In this document: positions 33,236-45,600 of the stretch, in pieces
Layout of the letters: every line of letters begins with the position of its first letter
Position numbering within the stretch: the stretch's first letter is position 1
From: Diphasiastrum complanatum
Lineage: Eukaryota > Streptophyta > Lycopodiopsida > Lycopodiales > Lycopodiaceae
DNA length: 64,000 nt
Assembly: GCA_029204225.1 (NCBI GenBank)
Contig: CM055104.1
Location: forward strand, 19,493,295-19,557,294
Reading direction: 5' to 3'
Program-made: the position numbers and the translations under genes
The notes under the pieces: generated by a model
Seen by the model: only the letters and a program-made list of their open reading frames with translations
Databases searched by the model: none
Told to the model about the DNA's origin: nothing

Positions 33236-35378
33236 CCACACATTCTTCATCACCCTGTCCTCTACACCCCGTGTGGCATGACGTTGAATGCCACTCTCTT
33301 CATCATATTGTCACTCATGCACGTACTCATGGCCCTCACCTTCTCTGCTCTTCCTGATGTTCATACCATCATACCCTTCACCGTAAAAAGTGTGCATATG
33401 ATGACTCCGAAGGAAAACGCCTTATTGACCTTCTTTTCAACTCTTCCTCAGGTGCTTTTTGGCTTGACTTTATTCCTCGTGCCCCGCCACCTCTCCTAGA
33501 TGACCTCCGCATTTGGGCTGACTATGCTACTAGCCTATACACCATACCCTTTGACTCACCCATTTCTATCTCTCCCCGACCATCTGAGTTCACCTTCTTC
33601 ACCTCTGATACGGTCCTTGCGGCCATCAAGAGACTGAAGTCCCATAAAACTAGAGATATCGAGGATGTTGAATCTGAACTCCTGAGTCATGCTACCAATC
33701 TACTTGCCCCCACACTAGCCACCCTCCTTAATTCCGCAGTTGTCTCCAGCCTCCCATCCTCCTGGTGCATCAACATCATCCACCCTATTCACAAAAATGG
33801 CAATTCCATGATCCCTGGTAACTATAACACTATCATGATTGGGCATGGGCATGTTCTCGTGAAGCTACATGGTACCATCCTTCAGTCTGCAGTGAGCTCA
33901 GAGGTGGAATCCAAGAGATTACATGCTTTGGGCAAAGCCAGGTTCCGAGCAAATTACTCTACCACTGACCATATCTTCACTCTTCGGGCTTTGATTGAGG
34001 AAGTGAAGCGAAAGAGACGGTTTACTATTGTTTTGTGGACTTCAGGAAAGCCTTTGATTCTGTCCCACACTCCTTGCTCATTTAGAGACTTCGTGACCTT
34101 GGCTTCTCCACAGGCATCATTCTGGCTATGATGGCTCTTTATGAGAGAATTTTGGGTTGTTTCCGACATGGCAGTGATATCTCTGAGCACATTTGGAGCA
34201 CCATTGGGGTGAAGCACTTTCATTGGTTCTCTTTGGCTTATATATTGATGAGTTGGAGAGAGTTATTTCACAGTGTGATGGATCGAGTTGTAGACTTGGC
34301 GACATTTTGATTGCAATTCTTCTTTATGCCGATGATGCGGTACTAGTATCCCCGACTAGAGAGGGGTTGCAAAGACAGTTGGATTGCTTACAGGTCTTCT
34401 GTACCATATGGGGCTTGGGGGTGAACATTGCAAAGATCAAGGTTATGTTCTTCAACAATTCTAGAGCTTTCATGCAGCGTCAGGAGCTCATTCTTGATGA
34501 ACAACCCCTAGAGGTGGTTTCTTCATACACTTATCTGAGGATACTTTTCACTGGTCCTACATTCAATATGTGACAGACAACTACTACTCGACTTGCTAGA
34601 GAGATTGTGCTTTCAGAAGTCCATTCGGGATGCTTGGAGTAAGTGTAGACTTTTTGATACCATTGTGATCCCCACAGCCTTCTATGTAGCAGAGACATGG
34701 TGCACCGGACTACTCTCCTCACACTGGGCCAGTATCTCAAGATTGCAAACCACCATGTTAGCTCGCATGATTCACGCAAAGTCCTATTGCTTGTTTCGCG
34801 ACATGCCACCACACTTTGCTCACTCATATCAGATGAAGATTCCCACTATGTTGCACTTATGATACGAGAGATGCTCCCGTTACGACGAGATTTATGCCAG
34901 GCAGTGCAGCATACTCATCCTAGCTCTCAGTCTTAGATTACCTCTTTCTTCTCTAGGAGAAGACCATGCTAGGACCCAAAGTTCGATGATGAGATGGACG
35001 ATGATACATATTCACAGAGATCAAAGACAATGTACCACTCATAGTCATCTCACAACCCAAACTATCCATCCTATCATGAGGAGACATACTTCTCATCATC
35101 CTAGACGACATCAACGACCACCAGAGTTACCTCATGTCACAGCTCGCATCACATCCTTCTTCCTCAGCAGCAGATTGTGATGATTTTAATGTGGACATTG
35201 TTATACCTCACTTTGTATATCTAGCAGCATTATACTCATTTCAGTTCATAGTATCTAGTTATGTTGTTTTTTGATACGATTTTGGAGACATTTTCATACG
35301 CTCCCACTAATACCACACACTTGACATGTATATTTACCAGTCTTATATGCCTTTGGCATGGAAAAAAATAATAATAAA

Positions 35379-35430
<52 letters not shown>
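33236..35430 (+). mobile_element. LINE copy: linker, RT, thumb, C-tail and complete 3' end
   Basis: Plus strand, 5'-truncated. The pre-RT linker has AIKRLKSHKTRDIEDVESEL (about 33630). RT start is YNTIMIGHGHVLVKLHG (about 33825), YSTTDHIFTLRALIEE (about 33957) and a degraded motif A (VDFRKAFDSVPH only across a frameshift at 34035). YADD lies at about 34328 (AILLYADDAVL) and the thumb AETWCTGLLSSHW at about 34690. At about 34787 the sequence jumps from MIHAKS to YCLFRDMP, deleting the zinc region. The C-tail (REMLPLRRDLCQ) and 3' UTR follow. The 3' end has an ATGCC-TTT-GGCAT hairpin at 35347-35359, AATAAA at 35373-35378 and (CT)n at 35382-35430. Confidence 0.8.
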
Positions 35431-35434
<4 letters not shown>

Positions 35435-36050
35435 TTGTGACTTTAAAGAGATCTGACTCGAGGCATCAAGATCGAGATATGTTTCAACAAGGTGGCACAA
35501 CATCATGCTCATTGATTTTTGAATCAACTGACATAACGGCCTCATTTGGAGGGTTTGTCCAATGGAGAAACTTACTGCAATGTTGCTTAGCTTGCTTCTT
35601 TGTCATCGGTCCAGAAGGCTTGTCTTCTTTTCAGAATGACTGCTTTTGGAGGTTTAAGTGGTGGTTGATCTGGAATGTGTCGAATCCCAAATCTGGCCAT
35701 ATGCCTTCATATCTGCTCATCTGTTAGCTCAGCTTTCTCGTTGTAAGATAGAGCATGGCTTACTCAATTGACAGTTTTATCGGGCTCGCATGTAGTATTA
35801 TTAAAAGGCTTGGTTTGAGGTGAGCTATTATCAGCTACATGCTTGTAATTCACATGATAGCCAACTTGTGCTTGTAGCTCAATTAGATAGAGCATCAACA
35901 GACAAGTCACTGGAATAGACCTCTACTGTTCTAGAACAAATTCGTTGAAAATCAGATTGATTGACTCCTGAGTGTTTAAATGATGCGGTATTAATTGAGA
36001 CAAGTAAACTTGACATCCCAAATTTTAGTACTTGGATATTGGGATATTAT
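35431..36050. other. Unassigned region
   Basis: No gene, RNA or known element recognised. Short open stretches occur on both strands without family signatures. It lies upstream of the first NodGS exon in the window and would be intronic if that gene is intact. Confidence 0.4.
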
Positions 36051-36059
36051 TATAGGTGT

Positions 36060-36380
36060 CTAAATTCCTCCCACAACTGAGAGAGAATTGAGGAGTATAT
36101 GAAACGGCGAAGAAAAGTTTATCATATCATAAACTTATCAGTTAAAAATATGATTATTCCACATATTCGAGATGCTGCTAGATCCAAAAAAGCTTGGGAT
36201 ATTCTCAAGAATTTGTACAAGAATGTAAATCAATCTAGGGGTTTGTTCTTGACTAATAAGCTACACACTTTGAAAGTGGATAGAGGAGAATTAGTGACAG
36301 ATTATTTTACAGATCTAGAAATTCAAGATGCAAAATATTCTCATGGATCGATAATATTGGACATTTACCAAGTATAGAAT
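36060..36380 (+). pseudogene. Copia gag fragment (old)
   Basis: A 92-codon plus-strand piece matches the Copia gag core: YHIINLSVKNMIIPHIRDAA, AWDILKNLYKNVNQ and LFLTNKLHTLKVD. It resembles IINLSVKDNIIPHI and LQNRLHTLKM of the young Copia at 31.4 kb but is clearly divergent. No LTR, zinc knuckle or pol is nearby, so it is an isolated remnant. Confidence 0.7.
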
Positions 36381-36609
36381 TTAGATCTAGGTATAAGCTT
36401 TTTACTTTAGTTTTTGTTTATACCTAATTTAGAGATAGCCCAATAATATATAATGAGGAGCTGCGCCCTCCTCCATCATTCTATTGTAGCGAGATTTTGG
36501 TTATGATACAAATCTCAGTTATTTCATTGCTCAATCATTTTTTTGGACTACTACTCCACTTCTGAGTTATCCTTACAATTCTAATAGTGTCTTCCCTGTC
36601 TTATATCAG

Positions 36610-39600
36610 GTTTGGGGACAAGGACTTGGACCTCAGGCTGGCTAACCCTCTCCATCTTCGATCCATCTTAGAAGACAAACGATTCAGTCGCAGTCGCTTG
36701 GTCTTACTTCATGCTTCTTACCCATATATGCGTGAAGCATCATATATATGTAGTGTGTACCCGCAGGTACCACTCTTGTCTGGATATAATGGCAGTGGCA
36801 GCATCAAGACCTTGTTTCAAGTGCTAGAACAGTAAGTAATCTTTGATGTTTTTGGTTGGGTGATGCAGCAATGGTTTGTATGACTGTTTATGCTATTGCA
36901 GATTTATCTGGATTTTGGTCTGGCTGTGCCAAAGCTTAGTATCCGAGGCATGCAGTCCACCATCAGTCAGCTTGTTGAGCTTGCACCACTTAATAAGGTG
37001 CAGATCGTAGATATCTGTTATTTTTTTGTCATAGCCGTTTGCAATGTTCCTTCTAACACTTTAAATTTTTTGTAGCATGCAAGGCAAGAAGTGTATGATC
37101 TGAATGAAGTCAGTCTGAAAACGCGCTGATAGTTGAGAACATTGTGTTTGCTGCTGTGTGGAAAGAATTGAACTTTTTAAACTGTAGAAATACTTGTAGA
37201 TCAGTCAAGTTGTCCAATCTTTGCACGATTCTTCTGAAAGAGGAGATGACTTTTCACCACACTGAATTTTTATCTGTGTGGTGAAAACTTATCTCCTGTT
37301 TCAGAAGAATCGTGCAACTAGATTGGACTGATCTACAAGTATTTCTACAGTTTGAAAAGTTCAATTCTATTCCACTAGCAGCAAACACAGTGTTGTGATT
37401 ACTGCTGTGAGTATAAGGGTTTTGTTCAGTACATCAATCCCGTAATGATCATGGAAAGCCACATATCATTCCATCGAGTCTGCTTAAAATTTGGAACAGG
37501 AATTCTTTAAGCTTTCAAAAGTAAATGCTCCTCGCTATCGAGAATAGGCACTGAGATTTCTAACATAAATGCTTTTTTTGGGAGAATAAATGAGCCCCAG
37601 GATTCACAGATCTGTCCGGCCCCCCATCCTCGTTACTTATGCAGATTTGTTTAGTGGTTCAAGTCTGCCCACAAACCTTGGGAATCATTCTGTGAAGCTA
37701 GACTAGTACTCCTTCAAACCATTTGCCACTTAATGACTGTGTTTCATGTTCATACATTGACTTGAAGGAGCATGCAGCTGAATTGAAAGCTTAGTTACAT
37801 GTTTCTTTGGAAGAAAAGAGATTTCTACCTTTTGGTAGAAAAATTTGTACCATAGAACTTATTTAGTCACTTACCATTGACAAAGAGGCCATGTTGTTAC
37901 CTCCCTAAAGTTTAAGCGTTACAGAGCAACATAAGGTATGAGCTGACACAAGTATCCTACAGATACCAATCAAATGTTTGGTAATAATTGCTGTTATGGC
38001 AATTAGTTGTGGGTGTCCAGTTATTTAGGTGAATCATTAACCTTTTCTTTGCTGTCAGAGACCTTCTTTTTTTTCTTTTTTTATGATGGTCTGTAGCACT
38101 GCTTCAAAAGCAAATCAATGATCTTGTTGCCTAAGACAACAATAGAAAGAAAGAGATCCAAGAGCTAGGTGCGGAGAATGACGAGCGAAAGAAGAGATTA
38201 GGGCTATCCGAGAAGAGGTTACAAGACTTGAGAAAACGAGGAATCCCATAAAAGTATCCATCAATGGATGCCTTCAAAGAAATCCTTGCCTTGGAAAGTA
38301 GATTGGAACAATGTATGGGAGAAACAAAATGTTGTGGTGATAGGTAGTTCCACAAACATAGAGCAACTTGTATCCAAAGTGATTTTGGCTCTTTAGGAAG
38401 ACAAGTTAAGAGAAAGCAAAGCACTTAACATCATGGTGAGATGTTTGCCGGTGGTTTACCAAATGCATGATTTTATAAGCAGACTTTAGTAGGGCTGAGA
38501 ATGAAAAAGGCACAGGCTTCAAATGCCAGGTGCCCATCCAACGGTGGAAGTCAAGTGAGAGGGTGTCACTGACACTCTCACTTAACTTGGACCTTCAGCT
38601 GGGCTCTGGCATTTAAAGCCTGTGCCTAAGTGAAAGGCGTTTGGTAGTTGGGAGGATTTAGAAGGCAGCATTCTTTATTTAATTGACAAGCATCCATAAA
38701 CGCACATATTCGAGGTTAACTCAGAGGAAGTTACTTCAGCGTTGGAGACTTACATTTTAAAAGCATTGCCTTGTAGTTGCATTAGTCGTCATTATTGCCA
38801 TAATAACTCTACCTAACTCTAAAATCTTACTTTTTTCACAGTCCTATATGGGAATGAGGATGTGTGTCTGATACAGGTATGGGGTGATTCTTCCTTCAGC
38901 ATCTCAAATAGTTGTCAAATCATTTTAACTCCTAAGCATATTAAGATCGAATCAAATATTTCTAGCAGAAGAAAAAGAGATGATCTTTGAATGCACTTGT
39001 ACTACAAATTTTTTTTGAAATCTGTGCAGATTATGTTCAGTACTGATGGCTATGCTTTCCCAGAAACATTTTATCTTGGTAAGATTATTCCAATTCACAT
39101 CTTTGCCTGTTCTAGAGATCATTACACAGAGTTTTAGGTACAACTATTCTTTTTATCATTTCATGCCAAGAAAGTGGAGTGATCAGTTTTGGCAATCAAA
39201 TCTATCTTGATAAAACTTCTCTTTTTTTTGTACTTTCTAAGTTGAGACTGCTATGTCCAGGTGCAAAGTGGACCCGAGAGATATTGACAAGTGTTCTATC
39301 TGAGGCTTGTGAGTCTGGCGATCTCGCATTTGAAGAAGCAATATTGTATGCCCATGGAATTTTAAGAGGAAATGCGTTGAACCTATACAAACTTGATGAT
39401 GGTTCTGCAACCGGACGAAAAAGAGATGAGTTATCTTTGACTCGGGAAGATGGTTTATGCCTATCACAAATTCGAGAAAAAGGTCGACAGGTTTTTCTCG
39501 AAGAGACCCAAAGAGATGGTACTGAAACCAATGGATATGCTGCCAGTGTTTTTCAAAACCATGGTACACGTGTGAGGAAAGAAGTTGCCAACTCCAATGT

Positions 39601-42600
39601 TGCTGCTGCTGGTAGTGAACCATCAGATTCTGCAAATAGTCAATCTGTTAAGCATGTTAGATTGCTCTGGGCAGATGGCTCAGGAAAGCTGCGGAGCAGA
39701 GTAAGCTACTGCCATTTTTTTCCTTTGATACACAATGAGGAAAATCCTTGAAAGAAGAAAGTATTTTGCACGTGAGCTCATTGACATAATCTGCATGTCT
39801 CCTGACATTCTACTCTTATGGCCATATATTACATTTTTTTTCGAAATAATAATTTTGCTTTTGAGCTGTAGGTTGTCCCTGCTGAAAGATTCAAGAAGGT
39901 TACTGTAAGCTATGGAGTAGGCTTGACACAATGCTGTATGGGAATGTCTTCCCACTCGGATGGTCCTTCTGAAGGTTGTGGGCTGACTGCTGTGGGGGAA
40001 ATTCGTCTAATTCCTGATCTGTCAACGAAATATCAGCTACCTTGGTATAAAATTTTCGTTAGCTATGGATTACCTTTGTTCTTTCACTCGATTACCCTTC
40101 CAGATTTTTCATAATGCTTACTGCAGAGTTTATGTACTGCCCCTTTGCCGAACCTAATTAGAAACTCTATTTCTTGTTTCTTAAACCAACATGTTACAGG
40201 TTCTCAGAGCATGAAGTTGTGCTTGTAGACATGCATCTTGACCGAGGCCGGCCTTGGCAGTATTGTCCAAGAAGTACTCTGCAGCACGTTGCTGGTATTT
40301 TGGATAGGGAGTTTGGGCTGGTATGCATTTTTTTGATTACTGGTCTTAGGCTAAGATAAATTTCAGTGCTCAATTTTGGTTTGTGCAAGGAAGCTTGAAA
40401 GCTGCATGTTTGACCCCAGCGACCAATTATTCTATATATCATTGATGGATTCAGGTTGCACGTGCTGGCTTTGAAAAGGAATTTTATCTGTTAAAACCAT
40501 CTCATAAGTAAGTACTCGTGGATAATAATACCTTCTAGTATTTGACAGCTTGCCTGCTCACTGACGACATATCGCCTATCTACTGAAACTTGAAAGTATG
40601 CTATGGTCTCTTGTAACTTGGTTCTAACCAATTTTGTGTGTACTGTTGCAGAAAATCACCAAAGTGGAAAGGCGTAGATTCTACTCTTTACTGCTCATCT
40701 GCAGCTTTTGATGCAGTATCTCATGTTCTTTCAGACATTTGTAACTCATTGAAATCATTAGATGTGACAGTTGAGCAGGTTTGTGGATCTAGTCGGCAGC
40801 AAGCTCAATCATCTGGCTGTTATTTATCATGTTTATAAAAATTCAGAAAAGCCAGTTATTTGTTACCTATTATGATAAGTTGATTTTTTAGTAGAGATTG
40901 GTGCACTTTGCCTGCCGACCACAAACTCCAGATTTAGTTTTGTCTTAATCAAGGTGAATTGCATTAGGAAGTAGGGACGTCTTCATCTCGTTGGTTTTCC
41001 TCTTTAGTGCTAGCCCTTATCATGGGAGAAGTGAAAGAATTTCAGGACATTGCCCTCTGTAAAAATGTAAGGAAGCTAATCATGACATGTCTCTATGAAT
41101 TTTAAGTGCCCCCATTCTTGGGCACTGGTGACATGAAAAGGGATGTCGGCGTAAGTTGATGGTCTGAGAATTTGTATGTGGATTCCAGTAGTTAAAGATT
41201 GCACGCTGTTTTATAATATTCTGGTGTTCCTAGACTTCACATTGGTCTGTTGACTTCTTTGTAGAAATATTGTTAGGCTGACAGGTATTTATTGCTACAG
41301 ATGCATGCAGAAGCAGGTGGAGGTCAGTTTGAACTATCTATTGAACACTCTCCTTCATCATCTGCAGCAGACAAAGTTCTTTTTGTAAGAGAGACTGTCA
41401 AAGCAGTATCCAAGAAACATGGTCTGTTAGCAACCTTTACACCCAAGTAAGACTCGGAAAGAAAAACTTGTTGCGATCTGCTGTATGTTTCTCCAAGAAT
41501 GTGTTGAATGTCTCGAATAACCTCATGCTGACAAGAGCTTTCTCATTTACATGTAATGCACTCTCTTTGAAATGGTTATTATGACGATACATCTTATCTT
41601 GTAGGAAGAGGCCAAAGACCATTGACCAATCTATCATGCATTGTACATACAACATACAACTTTTGTTTTTTGAATTGGTGTATTATATTGGATGTGGGCA
41701 GCATAGTTCCAGAAGATTTGTATTGAGATTCGAGTTCTAAAAAAAACCGGCAAGTTGGAAGTTCAGCAAATTAAAATCATCATGAAAGAGTTAGGGTTTT
41801 TTACTTGAAATGTAGTCTGAGATAGATTGAAACTATGCGTTATCAACATAGAACAAACATTATTGGGTCATTTTAAAACCTTATTTTAAATCGAGGTAAA
41901 ATGGCCAGTGAAGGCTCAAATGTGAGGTGATGTTTTGTTTATGGAAAAGAAGAAAATGTATTGTGACCTTGACAAAAGATGAACATAAGCACCTCCAAAA
42001 ATTGGTAATAGTTATGTTTATGAATATCAACAGAAATATACTATAAAATTGGCCAAAGATTAGTTAAAAAGAGCTCCAAATAAGCCCAATGAAGTCTACT
42101 AGGGACAACAGCACAATGATGTCTAGAAATCAATGAATGTGCTCCAAATATGTTGATAAGCTTGTTTTGAAAATCCACCAAAAGAGACATATTTGACAAG
42201 ATCAACTTCAAGGTGATCCAAATCCGTGTACAAATTCAATAATAATATAAAAAGAATAAGGCTCAATCCGTGCATAAGCCTGTCCAAATGGCTGCTCTGA
42301 AGATAATGGACATCCAACAAAAGAATACAAATCTCTGGCAATTAGTGGATATTTGAAGGCTGATCCTTCAGCAATCTGCAACATAAAATCAAAACATTCA
42401 AGGTACCCTAAACTATAACTTGCTACAAATAAGATGAGCAAAACTGGACTGAATTTTCAGGGATACATTTCTCTAAGATTCGAGTCCAAAGCATATCCTA
42501 TCTTGCTTAGCGATTGCAGAAATGGATGAAAACCTTGGGCTGAAACTTAAAAATCTGCCTTGACAAATTGCCAGAATCTGATTTTGAAGGCTAAGGGCTT

Positions 42601-45600
42601 TCAACTCCTGCTTTTGCAACAAAAATTGACTAAAGAAATGCAATCTTGGACCTGTAGAAATCTAACATGCAGTTATTGATAGGAAAATGTCTGCAACATG
42701 ATTGTGGGAAAATGCTTCCCCCTTGTCCCCAAATTGAAAAATGTGTTCTTCCTGCACAAAAAGTTCCTCGTTGCCTTGAAAAGTTCTCTGAAGCAACATG
42801 ATGAACACATTCATGACTTCATGAGCACAATCATTATCTTTCCACACTACATCATTCATATCGAACTCTATTGTATGGTGTATTTTCACTCATGCATAGC
42901 GTAACTGAGAAGACAAAAAATGCACGTGTCAGGGGAAATTATACTTCAAGTGTTGTAGAGGAGGAACTGTCTGCTTTGAGGGCACCTCAAGTCACGAGTT
43001 CCCTCTGTCTCAACTTCACGTTCTCCCTCATACGAGGATTGATGTTTTCCTGGTCATCTGATTTCTGTTCATTCTCTATGATATCTAGCCTGTGTGAATG
43101 AAAGAATCTAAGATTGTATCGCAAACTTGATATTATTGATCTTTGTTGTCAAATCCAAGATCGTAGACAAGGCATCAACGTTGATAACTTCAGCTTCCGC
43201 AATCGAATCTTTCTCTTCATGGATGAGGTAAGTATAACGATCACCAAGTGAAGATCTTTTCAAATCCTGTTACATGCAACCAAAAGGACACTTGTGGAGC
43301 AAAACCACCCAACCAACATGAAATGGCTAGTCAATACCCTAACCACTTCACACACAAGCCAAGGTGAATGAATACAAGAGAGGGGGGGGATCTTGGCTTC
43401 TGAAATCAGAAAAGACAATGAGGAGTTGGGCAATTTCCACAAGGATATATACTCTCCAATACATAGAATATTCCCTCTAGGATCCCTCCAATCCTATCAA
43501 AAGCAATGACCTCCTATTCTTGCATAATAGCAATCAAACACCATGCAAGTGCTCCATAAGTCCAATTATAGGTCTAGGCCCTCATAAGATTATTAATTAC
43601 ATTATTGGCCAAGCCCGAAATGACGTGGCGTAATTAACAATCTTATACACTGAAGTACCTGCTATCCATGTCAGGAATTGTTCTGAATCCCACATACTGG
43701 ACATGGACGTATCATTTTTCCCCCCTTGAACTACTTTTGTCCTCAAAAGTGGAAACTAGGGAAGTTCTTCTTTATGCTTTCAACCCTTTCCCACGAATCA
43801 TCATCCTTCGTCCCGACCCTTCCACCTAATCAAGCACTCAGAGATAGAACGATTTCTCAATTGTTTATCCCTGGTTCTGAGTATTCTTTCAGGTCTAGCG
43901 ATGAATCCTCCAAATGGGTAAGATCCTCATCAGATCCAACTACATCACCTTCATGTAAACTTAATTTTAATCGGCTTACATGAAACATTGGGTGAGCAGT
44001 CGACTTATCTTGAAGATCAAGTTCGTAAGCTAAAGAACCAATTTTTCTTATAATGGGAAACGGTCCACAATATCTGGTAGACAACTTATAATGCTTACCC
44101 GTACGCATAGTCTTAGAATCTTTTGGAATTCTAAGATATACCCAGGCATCAACTTTAAAATCTCTTGGAGATCTCTTAAGATCGGCATAGTGCTTAGCTC
44201 TGTCTTGAGCACTACAAATACTATCATGTGCCACTTGCAACATTTCTTGCATATCATGCAAGAATTCCGCAAGTTTTTGGATCTTAATAGATTTCGTCTC
44301 CATATTTACTGGAGATCTAGGTTGAAAACCGTACATCAGCATAAACGGACTATAACCTGTAGCAGAATGTTTTCTACTATTGTAAGCAAACTCAATTAAA
44401 GGAATGTAATCTTCCCACTGAGACTGCTTGTGAGACCCATATGTCCTCAACATATCTTCCATAGTCTGATTAGTCCTTTCCGTCCGTGGGCCATCTGATT
44501 CAGGATGATCAGTAGAACTAAAACTAAGCGAGGTTTCTAGCTTATGGAATGCAACTGACCAAAAGTGACCTGTAAACTTAGGATCTGGGTCACTAACAAT
44601 ATCACTTGGCAATCCATAAAGCTTGAATAATCTTTCCACAAAGACCTGGGCTAAATTTGAAGCCTTTGCAGTTGACTTAACAGGTATGAACGTAGCTAAC
44701 TGTTCACTACAACCCAAATAGAATAATTCTGACGTTGGGTCTGTGGAAGTCCACCTACAAAATCCATAGATATGCTCTCCCATCATTTTTGAGGGATATC
44801 TAAAGGATGTAACAACCCTCCAGTCTTTAAGCGTTCCGTTTTGGCTAACTGACAAGGTTTACATTCAACCACATAAGACTTGACAAATGGCTTGAGTTTT
44901 GGCCAATAAAACTCTCTTTTGACCAAATCCAAAGTCCTGTGTACACTTGGATAACCTACACAGGGTACGTCATGACATATACAAAGAATTCTCTTTTTCA
45001 TTTCATCATCCACTGGTACACAAACTTTCCCATTCCGAAATAGCAAACCACCTTGGATAGAGAACTGTTCCATTATCTTCTTATCTTTCTTAGCGACCTA
45101 AGATCCCTGTGAGTTAATCTCTATTCCATTCTCATTTTTCCGAGTCTCAACCATCTTCCAGATGCGACCAAAATGAGAATCTTATTGACACTTTCCTCTC
45201 AACGAAAGATATAGATCAGTGGAAATCTGGGTGAATAAAAGTTCATTTAATTCCCCAATCCGACTAAGCAACTTGGTTAGAGCTGCCTTTGACATAACGG
45301 ATCTCATGATCAAATTCCTGTATAAGCTTAGCCCAGCGAGCTTTACGACCCCTCAGATCGTTTTAATTGGAAAAGTACTTTAGAGGTTGGTGATCTGTAT
45401 ACACTATAAATTGACTACCATAAAGGTAATGCCTCCAGGTTTTAAGTGCATGTATCACAGCAAATAACTCCTCCTGAGCTGTATAACGCAACTGAGGTCT
45501 GGTAAGTTTCTTGCTCTCAAACGCTATCGGCCTATCATTTTGTAAAAGAATCGCTCCTATTGCCGATTCATTTGCGTTAGTTCGTACAACGTAAGGTAAT

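Larger units (their letters stand above)
36998..39029 (+). other. NodGS intron 2 with two foldback sequences
   Basis: A 2,032-bp intron between PLNK and IMFSTDGY. It contains a ~280-nt foldback (37126-37404) and a 120-nt foldback (38508-38627), each described separately. The remainder is AT-rich with no coding recognised. Confidence 0.75.

Noticed and set aside
37890-38440. Possible extra exon with ORFs at 38131-38424 in NodGS intron 2
   Set aside because: The flanking exons join in frame without it, the reading is on the wrong strand and no family motif is present.
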